This document shows, one piece after another, positions 29,601-40,025 of a DNA stretch of 64,000 nt. Both the position numbers and the translations under genes were made by a program. The stretch is from Mastigias papua (taxonomy: Eukaryota > Cnidaria > Scyphozoa > Rhizostomeae > Mastigiidae). The stretch is taken from the NCBI GenBank assembly GCA_964019165.1, contig OZ025283.1, positions 4,037,501 through 4,101,500 on the forward strand, given 5' to 3'. Below the pieces are notes generated by a model that saw only the letters and a list, made by a program, of their open reading frames with translations, searched no databases and had not been told where the DNA came from. Position 1 is the first letter of the stretch; each line of letters begins with the position of its first letter.

Positions 29601-32371
29601 GGAAAGTAAAACATCTCTATGTACTCTCTAAATAATGTTAAACCTTAATCAAGGACAGAAACTACTTCTGAAGGGCAGCCATTATAAAATATTGAGCAGA
29701 TAATCGAGTTTCAAATGCATATGAACTTATAGACTTTCTTGGGTCTCAGAAAATCCAGTCCTGATCTTTCTTAACTTTTTGAACAACTGAATACTACTCC
29801 TAATAAACCACTTTCCTATAAAAAATCGTATACATGCTTTGTACAAAATGTCTTAGTAAAGTGACCCCTTATGGATCAATGTTTGGGGGAAATTCAAAAA
29901 TGTCCTGTTGAAAATGTTTAACAGTAGAATCTATTACCTGTAAAAGAATAATCAGAAATCTCATTTATATCTTGATAGTCCAGACTTTCTCCATAAATTT
30001 GCATTGGTCAACATTTCTTTCCACATAAACACTAATTACTATTAGCAATTCCTTCTCGTTCAGTTGCACAAACATTGGCCCTCAAATCAATATCCCAATG
30101 TCCTGACTCGGTCCTCAAATCAATATCCCAGTGCTCAAGTTTCTTTCCAGTTTCCACGTAAAACAACTTCAAACGAACACTGCAAGACACTTCTGTCTAT
30201 TCTGTTTCGCTACTTCAACATATTCTTTTGATGACCCCTTGCTATATTCAGCCATTTTGACTCATAAGCGACTTCCAGAATGGTAAAATATATATTTGCA
30301 GCTCTTATATATTTAGAACGTTTTGGTGCCACAATTTAATTCGCTGCGCTCTTAATGCGCTGTATGAACTAGGCCTTACTAATGATTGGACCTGCCGTTT
30401 CCTTTGGCTCATCTGTTAAGAGAGTGTTGACAATGCTCCATATAACACTAACGCATCCGACAGTGTCGCATGTGTTGATGCTATAAAGGGCAATTTCAAC
30501 ACACTTGAATACAGCTTGGCTGAGCACATCAGCCATGTACCGACGAAACTCAACGGAGTTGAATTTACCGACGAAAATGCCGAAAGTTGGGGGGTGTCAC
30601 CCCCCACACCCCCCGCTAGCTACGCCCCTGGTGATTAGATGTGATCAAGTACTTTTCTGAGAGTTGGTTAATATAAGAATTTTTCACTTACAGTGTATTG
30701 CGAAGCAGTTTCAGCATATGACAGACATCAATTATCATGTACACCAAATAACTACGTGTTGGATGCGGGAAGGATGACACAATAGATTCAAAGGATGATC
30801 CGAACTTACAGCCTAAACAAGAAGCTGCTTCTTGGTTGACAAAAGTACCATCCCATATGACACTCAAAATGGAGAATCCTGTGTCAGCAAGAATATTTAA
30901 AGCTGTTCGAACTAGCTGGGCTAAAACTTCGCTTCGAAGTTTATTGCACAGGAAATATCCGATGACAGACTTCCATGAAGCCCTAGTTAAGCCAACAACC
31001 ATAAATACCAAAGATTCACTTGCCATCTCTTCACTACATTCTTCTGCAGCATTGTCATAGTCAACAAACCCAGTGTACCTTTGTTCCTTCCGGTCCCACT
31101 GCGTTTGCTTCCTAATACTCATGCCATCAATTACTATGGAAACATCTCTGCATACCTGGCCAATTTCAACCTTTACTCTTAACTCATCTATGACGTTTGA
31201 AAGAAACCCAGGCTTGCAATCAATAGAAGAGAACCAATTTCTTATGGAAGACACATGTGGCAAATGTAGTATTGTGCGTGTATATTCATAAGCCTTGGCA
31301 GAATGATAATAAAGAGTAACAGCAAAACGCTTGGTTGCATCACTATATCTTTTCCCCTTTGATTTCAGTTTTTGATTTTTGGATATATTTCTAATGAGTT
31401 CCAATTGAACCCCAGAATATTCATGTTCAAGTACTCTGCTTACATTGTCAGTTATTTTGTGCTGATCTCTTAACTGTTTTATAAGACCCTTCATGCTTTT
31501 AATGTTTGCAGATTTTCTACGTAGTTGCTGTTTAAGGGTGCAAATCTTAGATTTTAGCAGCTTAGTTTTGTCCTCTGCTGAATGTGTTTTGAAATATGCA
31601 TGCTCATTTTTGACCATCTTCCCTTTTTTACTTGGTGATATTTGGTCAACTTCACGCTTTATAATGCTTTTATGGGACCGCTTCCTTGTGTTCTTGGGCT
31701 GCAAATGAGCTGGGTAGTCTTCAAAAACTGTTGGCACCGCATTCTCTTTCAATTTATTTCTCTGATCAGGGGCATGAATGGCAAAATCGTTTTTATGAAA
31801 GTACCGTGAGCAAACCCTTGAATTTTGTGTTACGTGTTTTCTTTTGAAATCTTCCCTGTGGATGCTTTGTATCCATTTTTCAACCATGTTCTGGGATTTA
31901 GGGAACCTATTTGAAGATTTGTATGCTTTTACAACCATGTATACAGTCGTAAGAGAAGTGGTGAATAATTTAAGAGGGTGTAGATTAATTGACAATCCAT
32001 TTCAAGCATTCATAACCAATGAATTCCAACATTTGTCACGAGAAATGTGATTTAATTATAACTCGTAAATGCTCAAACCTCTTTTATAAATGCATGCCTT
32101 TTAAATTTTGTAAATATAAAATTGGTTTAACTTTCAGATGCATTTTCAAGACAAAAACATTGTTGGCAATGCAACCGATACACTAAAGTTATTTACTGAA
32201 ATGAAGCAGTTTTTAATAAGAAAAGAGAATCAACAGCACTATTATGAGTTAATTCCGTGAATGTGAAAGTCTGCAGACGTACTTATGAAATGAAATGGTT
32301 TCAGCAGTTCTTTCTTCATACTCTTTTCTTGAACGACGAGTGCAAAGCGCTACAACACAGTCGTTCGGCAT
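26677..32371 (-). pseudogene. THAP9/P-element-like transposase, three exons, one frameshift
   Basis: The GTPase-dependent transposase of P-type elements. Exon 1 (32371-32283) starts MPNDCVVALCTRRS with the Cys pair of a THAP zinc finger and ends at donor GTACGT. Exon 2 (31906-30692) follows acceptor AG at 31908-31907 and completes the finger (FPKSQNMVEKWIQSIHRED, VCSRYFHKNDF). A coiled coil comes next, then RYSDATKRFAVTLYYHSAKA and the RNase H-like core start (VIDGMSIRKQ); it ends at donor GTAAGT. Exon 3 (28082-26677) resumes after TTTTAG with WKEFKIMG, and carries FSQDHIEVLFSCIRAKHGWN near the C-terminus. Intron phases agree. A length change in a GA run (27985-27994) shifts the frame in exon 3. 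Confidence 0.88.
28340..30630. mobile_element. hAT element inside intron 2 of the P transposase
   Basis: The ends are CAGTGGCGTAGCG and, reverse complemented, CAGGGGCGTAGCTAGCGGG. The 8-bp TSD GTGATTAG is perfect (28332-28339 and 30631-30638). No transposase. Inside, 29322-29372 and 30252-30300 form an inverted repeat (AGAGCTGCAAATATAT ... CTGGAAGTCGCTTATG), perhaps a further foldback element. TTAATTCGCTGCGCT occurs at about 28948 and 30337 in direct orientation. Without it the intron is about 310 bp. Confidence 0.88.
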
Positions 32372-32726
32372 AGCCGACTACATCACTTTTATTAGTTCAA
32401 TACTAAGGCGCAATGTAAACAAAATGAAATGACGAAAACTTGACAATATGCTCAAAATATGCTTGTCCGCATACTCTTCTCCATATGCTACATTGCCTCT
32501 TACAATATGGCGCATGAAACTTCAATCTCGTACTCGTGAAACAACAGGAGTCCGCACTCTAATGTTTTTTATTATCCTACTTCTATGGTCAGTGGTCAGT
32601 GTAATATGGGCGTGTTGTTAATGTGATATCAGTACCTGTTCTTATTTGTAGATCAGTTGAGCTCAAGTAGCGGAGAATTGAAGTGATGTAAGTGAATTTC
32701 TAGTTGCCGTTCACCGTGAATTTTAG

Positions 32727-32951
32727 TTGTGTTTTAGTCGACATGAGAAGTTGTCATACTTGCGTTGTCGTTATTGTTATTATTGCCGTTTTCCGCCTAC
32801 CTTTGACGAACCTGGAAGCCGTCGAACTGTGACAAACTTGCTGAACTCGAGCTATTATTTGTACTGTTTGCTATTTTCGGATTTCTTTCCTTCATTGGTT
32901 TTATTAATTGGCTTTTGCTTTACTGCCCTGTTTATTTGGTTATACGTGTAA
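32727..32951 (+). CDS. small conserved ORF of the Mutator-like repeat, copy 2
   Basis: 74 codons, opening on TTG, two residues different from the copy at 12421-12645. The C-terminal third is hydrophobic (SPSLVLLIGFCFTALF-like; PSLVLLIGFCFTALFIWLYV as seen). It might be a small membrane protein carried by the repeat, or merely open by chance in a conserved repeat. No family recognised. Confidence 0.22.
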   Translation: MCFSRHEKLSYLRCRYCYYCRFPPTFDEPGSRRTVTNLLNSSYYLYCLLFSDFFPSLVLLIGFCFTALFIWLYV

Positions 32952-33411
32952 AACTTAATCGTTTTACAAATAGGCCAGCAAATCTATCCCGGAAGTGGAG
33001 GGCACCCGATGCATTTTTTTGGGACTTTCAGAGGCTATGCGTCTCACAATCATATAAATAATTGTCGTTTCCAATCAAATGGTACTTCTTTGCAGCTTCT
33101 ATGATCTCCTTTGAATCAAATTAACGTTTGGAAAACAAATCATTGCGTTGACCCCCGTTCGTACTTTTCGCGCGCAAAACGATGCCTGGATGTCACAACA
33201 CCAACAACATAATACTTAAATGGCCCTCCACGCACCAAAATTATTTGTGAATAATTGATCAAAGTCATTTTGGAGTAATTAATCGATATTGTTGAGATTT
33301 TTGAGGTGTTCATCCTCCAATTTGGTTTTTTATAGCCTGTTCCTAGAGTGTTCTTGGGGTGTTCAGCCTGTTCTTGGGGTGTTCGCTTTTTTAAAAACGA
33401 CAGTAAAAACC

Positions 33412-34240
33412 AGCCTTAAACGTTCCTTACGTATTTCTTCAAATGCTTGTCGCTGCAGAGGCTCATAATAGTTCATCTTTGATATAGAGGCACTTGTTCT
33501 AACAGAATCACAGAGTGGTTTGTGGTATTTTGTTTTGAATGTCATCGAAGTAGAGACCCAGTTGCTTCGAACAATCGTTGGCATTGTTGCTTTGTCAATT
33601 ATTTCTTTATGTTAAGAAATTCTTCTCTGGGATAATTAGCAAAATTGGAGTTCTGGAACATGGGTAGTTCTTTGAGTGGGGTTCCAGTTTACATGGTAGG
33701 GCAGCAGTGCCCTGTCAAAACGAAACTTCCAGGCAGTAAGTTTTATTGAGGTAAAGGTTAGTTTTGATTCTGTAAGTGAAGTGCCATTGAATACATGTTG
33801 TTTTATAAGAAACAAACTTTCTGCCTTCAGCCAGGATGTTTGTTGAAAGTCTTACAGGTGTTAATAACGGCAAAAACCGATGACAACCTAATGCAGCCGG
33901 AGGGTCTATCAAAATACCTAGTCCCGCCAGTCTCCATTCTAAATCCAACATCAAACACTCGTGATAACCAGGAGTTGCATAATGGACTTCTGCCCAATAA
34001 AGGATATCTTGCCACAACTGCTTTTTCAAGTTTAGTTTCCAAGCTCAGCCTGTCCATGTGTCTTAACGTTTAGCTAATTTCAGCCTTATGTTTCTTATAG
34101 ACATGTTTCGTAAAAAAGACGTGTAGTCTTTGAATTTTCTTCCATAGTTGTCAGGGCTATGGTAATTGCGTGGGTGTGGTCTGTGGGTGTGGTTTTATAT
34201 TTTGAAACTTTTAGAATGTCAGAAAATTTGCTGGATCCGC
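33412..34240. other. no confident gene beyond the split frame
   Basis: 33403-33584 holds the split frame described separately. From 33600 to 34100 overlapping frames on both strands are open for 75-105 codons without family features. I treat them as chance. Confidence 0.35.
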
Positions 34241-34255
34241 TCCTGATGTGGGTCA

Positions 34256-34340
34256 TATTTCTTTGTATGAGCATAAGGTTCTCAAAATTCAAGGTGCAGT
34301 TTGCAGCATATCACAGGTTTTGAAGTTTTAATGTTTATTT
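34256..34340. repeat. dispersed repeat also present near 705-785
   Basis: GGTTCTCAAAATTCAAGG and the following TTTTGAAGTTTTAATGTTTATT recur in the same orientation at about 709-780. About 80 bp, diverged. Confidence 0.6.
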
Positions 34341-34774
34341 AACCATAATGGGGAGACCCAGGGGAAGGTGGTGAGGCATAAGCAAAGGATGTTAAACTGC
34401 ATGTTGTGCAGGTACAAAATGTAGAAAGAACAAAAATTATAAGGATCTCTCTATGGATTATACGTATAATAGCTACTACCTATTACGTTTGTCATCTTCA
34501 TCGGACCATCTACTCTCGAGTGCTTAATAGATGGGAGGTGGGAACGTTGCTAAAAACCTTATGAACGGGGGGTCATACTAACTGGGGGAGGATTTCTAGA
34601 TGGGAAGCTTGTGATGCGCTGACTAATAAAAGATCATGCTCTACGGTCAAGGCCTTAGACCTACGTATTTATCACAAAAAAGAACACTCAAAACTTTAAT
34701 GCAATGACATTGTATCTTGTGTGTGTGTGTATGTGTTAAATTATTTTACATCGATTTTATTTCTAGTTTACAAA
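34341..34774. other. no gene seen
   Basis: AT-rich sequence between the dispersed repeat and the TA microsatellite. Nothing recognised. Confidence 0.4.
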
Positions 34775-34801
34775 TATACATATATATATATATATATATA
34801 C
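34775..34801. repeat. (TA)n microsatellite
   Basis: About 13 TA units. It sits downstream of the minus-strand LINE and could mark its 3' tail. Confidence 0.9.
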
Positions 34802-36560
34802 ACGTAAACTAATCTAAATCGATAACTAAGTAATCATAAATAAAGAAAAAATATTTTTTGAATTTTATTTGCAGTCTAAATGAAAAGATACTAATTTCTA
34901 TATATTCATTTACATACGCTGCATTTACAGTTAAGGCCCTCCCACTTTTTTAGCATATTTTTAAACATATCTAGATTTTCTGCCGACTTCATATCATTTG
35001 GCAGTCCATTCCAAACTTGTGGGCCTAGGGATCGGAGGCTATTTGAACCAAAGGTGACTTGATTTTGCCTATAATGTTGTAAATTGTTGGTTCCTCTTAA
35101 TGAGTAACTAGAAGATTTCACTTTGAAAATGTCTTGCATGAAGGGAAGGGTTTAGTTTGTTCAGAGTTTTGAAAATTTCAATGCACAGAAAGTTTAGGCG
35201 GAAAACACGCATAGTACACCTTCCAGACTTTGAAAGTAAAACGTCGTATGAACTAAGTTGGTCATTATATAAAAATCAAAGGGCACGTTCTTGGATTTTT
35301 TCAATTTTCTGCAAGGAATTTGCCGGAATTCTGCAAGGATTAGAAAATTAATCAAAATTAGAATAGATGAAACTCTGGACAAGAATCTTCTTTTCATCAA
35401 AAGCAACAAAACTTTTAAGTCTTTTTACAACATTGAGCTGTGATGCAGGTTTTCTACAAATTTCAGAGATGTGCTTTTCAAAATTTAGCTTATAGTCTAG
35501 GTAGATTCCTAGTAATTTTACCGTTTCTTCCGATTTTATTAGTTCACCGTTGATAATTAAGTTTTCTCCACTTGTATTAGTCTGATCCTTTCTAATAAGA
35601 ATTGCGTGAAACTTTTCTGGATTGGCTATCATTTGATTTTGATTAAGCCAGTTCAAAGCTACTCCAGCTTCTTTCTCCAGTACCCCAATCAAATTTGAAA
35701 AAGTCTTGGACAAAAAAGCCAGAGTGTTATCATCAGCATAGTTATATAGAGTCACCTGTTTGATGAATAAAAATAGATCATTAATGTAGAAGTTGAAGAG
35801 AATGAGGCCCAAAACAGAACCCTGAGGCACACCTGATAAAAATAGTTTGGAAAGAAGAATAAGTATTATTGATTCTGACAGACTGTTTCCGCTTTTTCAG
35901 GTAAGAGTAAATAAGGACTAGAGCATTTTCATCCAAGCCATAAGCATGTAGTTTGGGAATGAGTAAATCATGTGGGATAGAATCGAATGCTTTTGACAGA
36001 TCCATAAGGATAGCCCCTACAAAATAATCGTTGTCCAGGTTAATTCTCCATTCTTCGACCATTCGTATTAAAACATGTTGCGTGCCATATGATTTTCTGT
36101 AGGCAGCGATGAAAAGAGAAAGGGTTTCATCTAAGTACGGAATAAGTTGATTTTTCAGAATTTTTTCATAAATTTTGGAGAAAACATTAAGAATACTAAC
36201 AGGACGAAAATTTCGTTCAACTGTTCGATTTGCCTCTCCTTTATCCAAAGGGCACACTGCGGCACGTTTTCCATTATTTGGAAACTTGTAGTTACGTATG
36301 CTGCTATTGATAGCGTTTGTTAATGGGAGTGCCAATTCATCTGCAGCTAGCAGCACCAGTTTAGGTGGAATTTGATCTTCACCCGTTGATTTTCTACCAT
36401 CCAATGACTTTAACTGCTTTCTAACTTGACAAACTTCTACTTCATGGAAGGAAAATGAATTAAAGTTACTTGTAGAGTTTTGATTAATTGCTGAAATGCT
36501 CGGGTGATCTTTGTATGTATCAAGAATTAGACCAATTATTTGTCGGTCATCATTTGTTGT
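34802..36560 (-). mobile_element. 5'-truncated CR1/L2-like LINE
   Basis: The minus-strand reverse transcriptase and C-terminal region are present, and no endonuclease is found upstream (toward 36560), as is usual for truncated LINEs. The 3' untranslated part runs from 34906 to the TA run at 34801. No target-site duplication was identified. Confidence 0.75.
34906..36555 (-). pseudogene. CR1/L2-like reverse transcriptase, several frame breaks
   Basis: Read on minus. HPSISAINQN and VRKQLKSLDGRKSTGEDQIP (motif 0-1) come first, then NFRPVSILNVFSKIYEKIL, AILMDLSKAFDSIPHDLLI (catalytic Asp), a frame change near 35830, PQGSVLGLILF, NYADDNTLAF (catalytic motif, about 35720-35745) and KLLGIYLDYKLNFEKHI. 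After another break near 35345, 35139-34906 gives the C-terminal phrase SLRSLGPQVWNGLPNDMKSA, followed later by CKCSVCK, common in CR1/L2-like LINEs. It was the enzyme for target-primed reverse transcription; at least two breaks make it dead. Confidence 0.82.
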
Positions 36561-37104
36561 CGAAAAGACAGAACAAAAAACGTATGTCTTGACATATAAT
36601 TGACATGGACATTTGACACCTCAACTTACAAATGTTAATAAGCGGGGATCTTAATAAGATGCAAGGGGTGAGAAAAATCTGAAAAGTAATAAGCGTCCCT
36701 CCCCGTTTTTTTAAGCACCCGAGAGTACATATATGTAGCGAATAGAACATATATTACATATATACATATATTTATGAGTATAAGAACATATACTGTATGT
36801 TCTTTCGCGCCATTTGCTAGCCTGTGGTGACAATCCACCATGACCAGCGGTGGACCTTGTTCCTTCTTGCTCGAAACCAATGATATAGCAGCTCCGTCAG
36901 TAGTCGAAACCAAGAGCAACCACATAGTTAGCATCATAGAAGTACTAGGACTAGAGCGCGCGTTATTATAAATATTGCTATGGATTAGGTTTATAGTAAA
37001 CGAAGCCGGTTCACGTTGTATGAAATCAAGAAAAACAGTGAGTCAGATACTTTATTCTTTTATTGCTATTGTTTAGGGAATCATCAGTGTATAGGACCCA
37101 GCGA
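36561..37104. other. no gene seen
   Basis: AT-rich with runs of TATACATATA near 36725-36790. No open frame with family features. Confidence 0.4.
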
Positions 37105-37189
37105 ATGTGCAGTTTAGGGTAACAGCCTAACCCGAACCCTAAGTAGTTTGTTTAAATAATTCCACATTTTATCTTCTGTTTCCAGGAGG

Positions 37190-37546
37190 ATGTGCAGTTT
37201 AGGGTAACAGCCAAATCGCCTTAAATTCTATACGACATTACTCCTTACGATGAAGAGAGACGAAACAAATGATAGAAAGTGCGGTTCTACCTACCAATTG
37301 CTACGAAACAAATGATAGAAAGTGCGGTTCTACCTACCAATTGCTTATTTTCTCCTATTTTTCCATTGATCAACATTAACATCCCTTTGTCCATTAAGAA
37401 ACTTCCGCCCACGCTAACCCTAGCCCTGACCCTTACCCTGCACAGAACCATAGCACTTTTTTATCGTTTGTTTCGAATCTATTCATTGTAAGGAGTAATT
37501 TCGTATGGAATTTAAGGCAATTTGACTGTTACCCTAAACTGCACAT
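37190..37546. mobile_element. foldback MITE with long TIRs
   Basis: The left arm ATGTGCAGTTTAGGGTAACA and right arm (same read in reverse complement) match for about 90 bp with few differences. The loop is short. The end motif also occurs alone at 37105-37128, a truncated copy or a target preference for itself. No clear TSD. No coding. Confidence 0.72.
37260..37345 (+). repeat. perfect 43-bp tandem duplication
   Basis: Two identical 43-bp units, 37260-37302 and 37303-37345, beginning ACGAAACAAATGATAGAAAG. They lie in the left arm of the foldback MITE and are absent from the right arm, so they arose after the arms formed. Confidence 0.9.
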
Positions 37547-38060
37547 GCGCTTAGTTTCCATACATTAAAGGGTAGGGCATGGCCCCAGACCAATTAGCTT
37601 GAGCTGTGTAGAACCTTTAACTAGGCCCCAACCCGACTGCAGACTATGGCCTTTTTCGACGAGATCTCGAATGTGCACGAGCCAAAGATCAGGTGTGCAA
37701 GTGTGCACTTGTTCTCAGGTGTGCACTTGCAGTGTCTGCTTGGTTTTTGGCTAATAGAGTATAACAAATTTGTATATTTTCTATTGTTTCTCACCTTGAA
37801 AAGTTCTGTACCGAACATCATGCACGTAAGTGCTCAGAGCAATTTTTACTTCATTATTATCGTTGTGATTATTGGAAAATATTCAAACTAACCAAAAATC
37901 CATGCCCTGTCAACTTCCAACACCCTACCACTCCCATTTCTGGGTGTGCTTATCATTTGTGACAAAAAATCTCGAGTGTGCAGTTGCTAAACTCTGCTGT
38001 GTTGGGCCGCGACATGTACAGCCTATAGAAACGAGACCGTATAAACGACTAGTTTGATAA
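37547..38060. other. no gene; possible old TIR element
   Basis: AGGCCCCAACCCGACTGCAG near 37623 and, in reverse complement, GCGGCCCAACACAGCAGAG near 38009 may be decayed inverted ends. No TSD. GTGTGCA motifs recur near 37690-37730. Confidence 0.25.
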
Positions 38061-38079
38061 TTTGATAGTTTTATGCATG

Positions 38080-38440
38080 TAGTTTTATGTCCCGTGTAGT
38101 TTTACGTATGTAATTGTAAGTATGTAGTTGTATGGATGCATTTATATGAGTATGTGTTTTTATGTAATAGGTATGGTGTATATAGTTTTATGTATGTATT
38201 AGGCTACACACATGTATTTTTATTTATTTCATTTTATGTTTATAATTGTATGTATGTATTTGTATGTATGCATATTTGTGTATCTAGTTTTATGTATGTA
38301 TTAGGCTACACACATGTATTTTTATTTATTTCATTTTATGTTTATAATTGTATGTATGTATTTGTATGTATGTATTTGTATGTATGCATATTTGTGTATC
38401 TAGTTTTATGTATGTATTCATAGGTATGTATGGTTATTGA
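38080..38440 (+). repeat. TATG-rich simple repeat with a ~105-bp duplicated unit
   Basis: Irregular ATGTAT/TTTTATG array. A unit of about 105 bp containing GGCTACACACATGTATTTTT appears at about 38197-38303 and again at 38304-38415. The open frame across it (38136-38423) only reflects the repeat. Confidence 0.85.
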
Positions 38441-39856
38441 TAAGGGTGATAGTTTGGGTAGATGTTAGGAGAAGGTGGGGGTAAGGGGTAGGTTGAGGTC
38501 ATGGCTGGAAGTAGATTTAGGTCTGATTTGTTTGTTGTAAGGCATTATTGTTGTCTTTATCCTTTGCTACTCATTAGTCCTTTGTATCTTTGGTCTGTTG
38601 CTCTTGGTCATTTCACATGTTTGTCTCTTTGTGTTTCAGTCCTTCAGCCCTCTGCCCCCCCCCCTTATAGGTTCTTCTCTTGGCTTTGTATGATGTCTCT
38701 TGATATTGATTGCTTGTATTGACAATATGTGATCAGTATTTAGAATCCATATATAAGAGCATCACACTTTCCAGAAAGGGTGTACCAGGCAGGTCACCAG
38801 AATAAGTAGTTTGAGCTGTGATAGCAACTTTACCTATGCCCTGAGATATGTGGATGATAGGAATGAAACCATATATACAACTCATTTGGCATTCTCTGTC
38901 TTTCATACTGAATTATTTATGACTGCAATGAGTTATTTGCATATACTCCTCAGTAAAATAAGATTCAGTCCCAGTCCTGTGTGTAGGTTACCTATATATG
39001 GCTCACATTGCATATACAGCCCTGAAATATACAGGATATGTTATGCATAACCCACACTGCATGCAGGGCCCTGATGTATGTGGTTCATGCATCATCCAAT
39101 TAGCCCCCAATGGGCCAATTGTGTAGTGACTTTGATGTATAATAATATTAAAACATTGATCCTGTTTGTATCCACCTTATATGACTGGGCCATATATGTG
39201 ATATTTCTGATGTGGGCTATATGCTTCAGGTACTTTTACTTGGCAAGTATGCACTTGAGATTCTCAAAGAATACTGTTCACCTGGATAGGGTATGGCATG
39301 GTGATGAAAGGCCTGAGAGGGCATGGTGTAATTGTTACTAAAGAAGCAGCCTTGCACACATTAGTGTACTGGTCTATTCGTCAATATGTCCATTTTTCAC
39401 ATTTCTTTGACAATAACAGTGCACACAAGACCAGGCCTTTTGTTTCACACAAGCAATCGCTTGTGATCATGTCAGCACTCGCGCATACCAGACCACAGCA
39501 GCTGTTGATCACTTGCGCAAAATGGTGAATCTTGTTTAACATCGTTCTGTAATTTTGGAAGAAGACCATAATCCCGTTATCAAAATATGTGAAAGTTGTC
39601 AACAAATGCATTTGCCCATCTGGGGTGGTCGCTGCTGTAATTTTTTCTACTCTTATTCATTTTGTTAATGCCTATGTAAATCAACTTACATCTCTTCTAC
39701 TTCTGAGCAGTTTTCTGCATATGCTTGGTAAAATAGCAAATTGTAGTGGCGTTTTTTCTTTTGAACTCAATTTCAAATTCAAACCACATGAGGTTTGAAA
39801 CTCAGAGATACAGATTAGAAACATCTTATAACACGATGATATTCTTGAAAGAGCCT
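38441..39856. other. no gene seen
   Basis: Several frames of 70-90 codons are open on the plus strand, but none shows a domain, a splice pattern or composition that sets it apart. Confidence 0.4.
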
Positions 39857-39881
39857 TATATATATATATATATATATATAT
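39857..39881. repeat. (TA)n microsatellite
   Basis: About 12 TA units just upstream of the candidate first exon at 39899. Confidence 0.9.
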
Positions 39882-39898
39882 TTGTGTGGAAGACAGAA

Positions 39899-40025
39899 AT
39901 GAGTGAGCCTCCAAGTAAAAGGGTACATGTAGATGGAACTGTACAAGAAGAAGATAGCATCAGTTTGGTCGATGACAAATCTGATTACATATTTTGGAGC
40001 AATTCAGAAATTTCAAACAGTGAAA
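39899..40025 (+). pseudogene. candidate first exon of the hAT-type pseudogene
   Basis: From ATG 39899 it encodes MSEPPSKRVHVDG through SEISNSE and reaches the donor GTGAGT at 40026. It ends one base into a codon. The acceptor TTAG at 42559-42562, followed by GG, would restore the frame and lead into the KAYKEWLP segment. Acidic, no known domain. The 2.5-kb intron is inferred, not proven; this exon may be unrelated. Confidence 0.35.

Larger units (their letters stand above)
26315..32587 (-). mobile_element. P-superfamily transposon (THAP9-like), with TIRs and TSD
   Basis: The TIRs are CATAGAGGTAGGATAATAAA (left) and CATAGAAGTAGGATAATAAA (right, reverse complement), continuing to TAGAGTGCG, about 34 bp. 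The 8-bp TSD GTCAGTGG is perfect (26307-26314 and 32588-32595), as expected for P elements. Copy 1 of the host repeat has the uninterrupted site at 12777-12784, so the insertion borders are certain. It encodes one three-exon transposase on minus and hosts a hAT element in intron 2. Confidence 0.93.
25662..33402. mobile_element. Mutator-like element, copy 2, with long TIRs, split by a P element
   Basis: Left arm 25662-25921 and right arm 33139-33402 are inverted repeats of about 260 bp beginning CGTCGTTTCTAAAAAGG and carrying GAACACCCCAAGAACA motifs. The 9-bp TSD is GTAAAAACC (25653-25661 and 33403-33411). It matches copy 1 (11970-13071) in the parts they share. No transposase is present. The P element at 26315-32587 lies inside. 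Own sequence is about 1.46 kb. Confidence 0.82.
25612..33584 (-). pseudogene. unrecognised open frame split by the Mutator-like insertion
   Basis: On the minus strand, 33584 down to 33403 encodes MPTIVRSNWVSTSM through MNYYEPLQRQAFEEIRKERL. Across the insertion the same frame continues at 25661 for about 16 codons and stops at 25612. The 9-bp TSD of the Mutator-like element falls inside this frame. The 5' limit is unclear: an in-frame stop lies just above the ATG. I recognise no family. It could be an exon of a host gene or of an older repeat; only the 33403-33584 and 25612-25661 parts belong to it. Confidence 0.3.

Noticed and set aside
28340..30630. The hAT insert as part of the P element itself
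   Set aside because: It has its own ends and a perfect 8-bp TSD, and lies wholly within an intron.
33795..34073. Overlapping frames on both strands near 33.7-34.1 kb as a host exon
   Set aside because: No splice signals, domain or consistent frame; both strands open equally.
37105..37546. Interstitial telomere from TTAGGG and CCCTAA words
   Set aside because: The words are not tandem; they belong to the arms and loop of a foldback MITE.
38136..38423. 95-codon frame with repeated YVFVCMY, membrane-like
   Set aside because: Translation of the TATG simple repeat; it repeats with the DNA unit.
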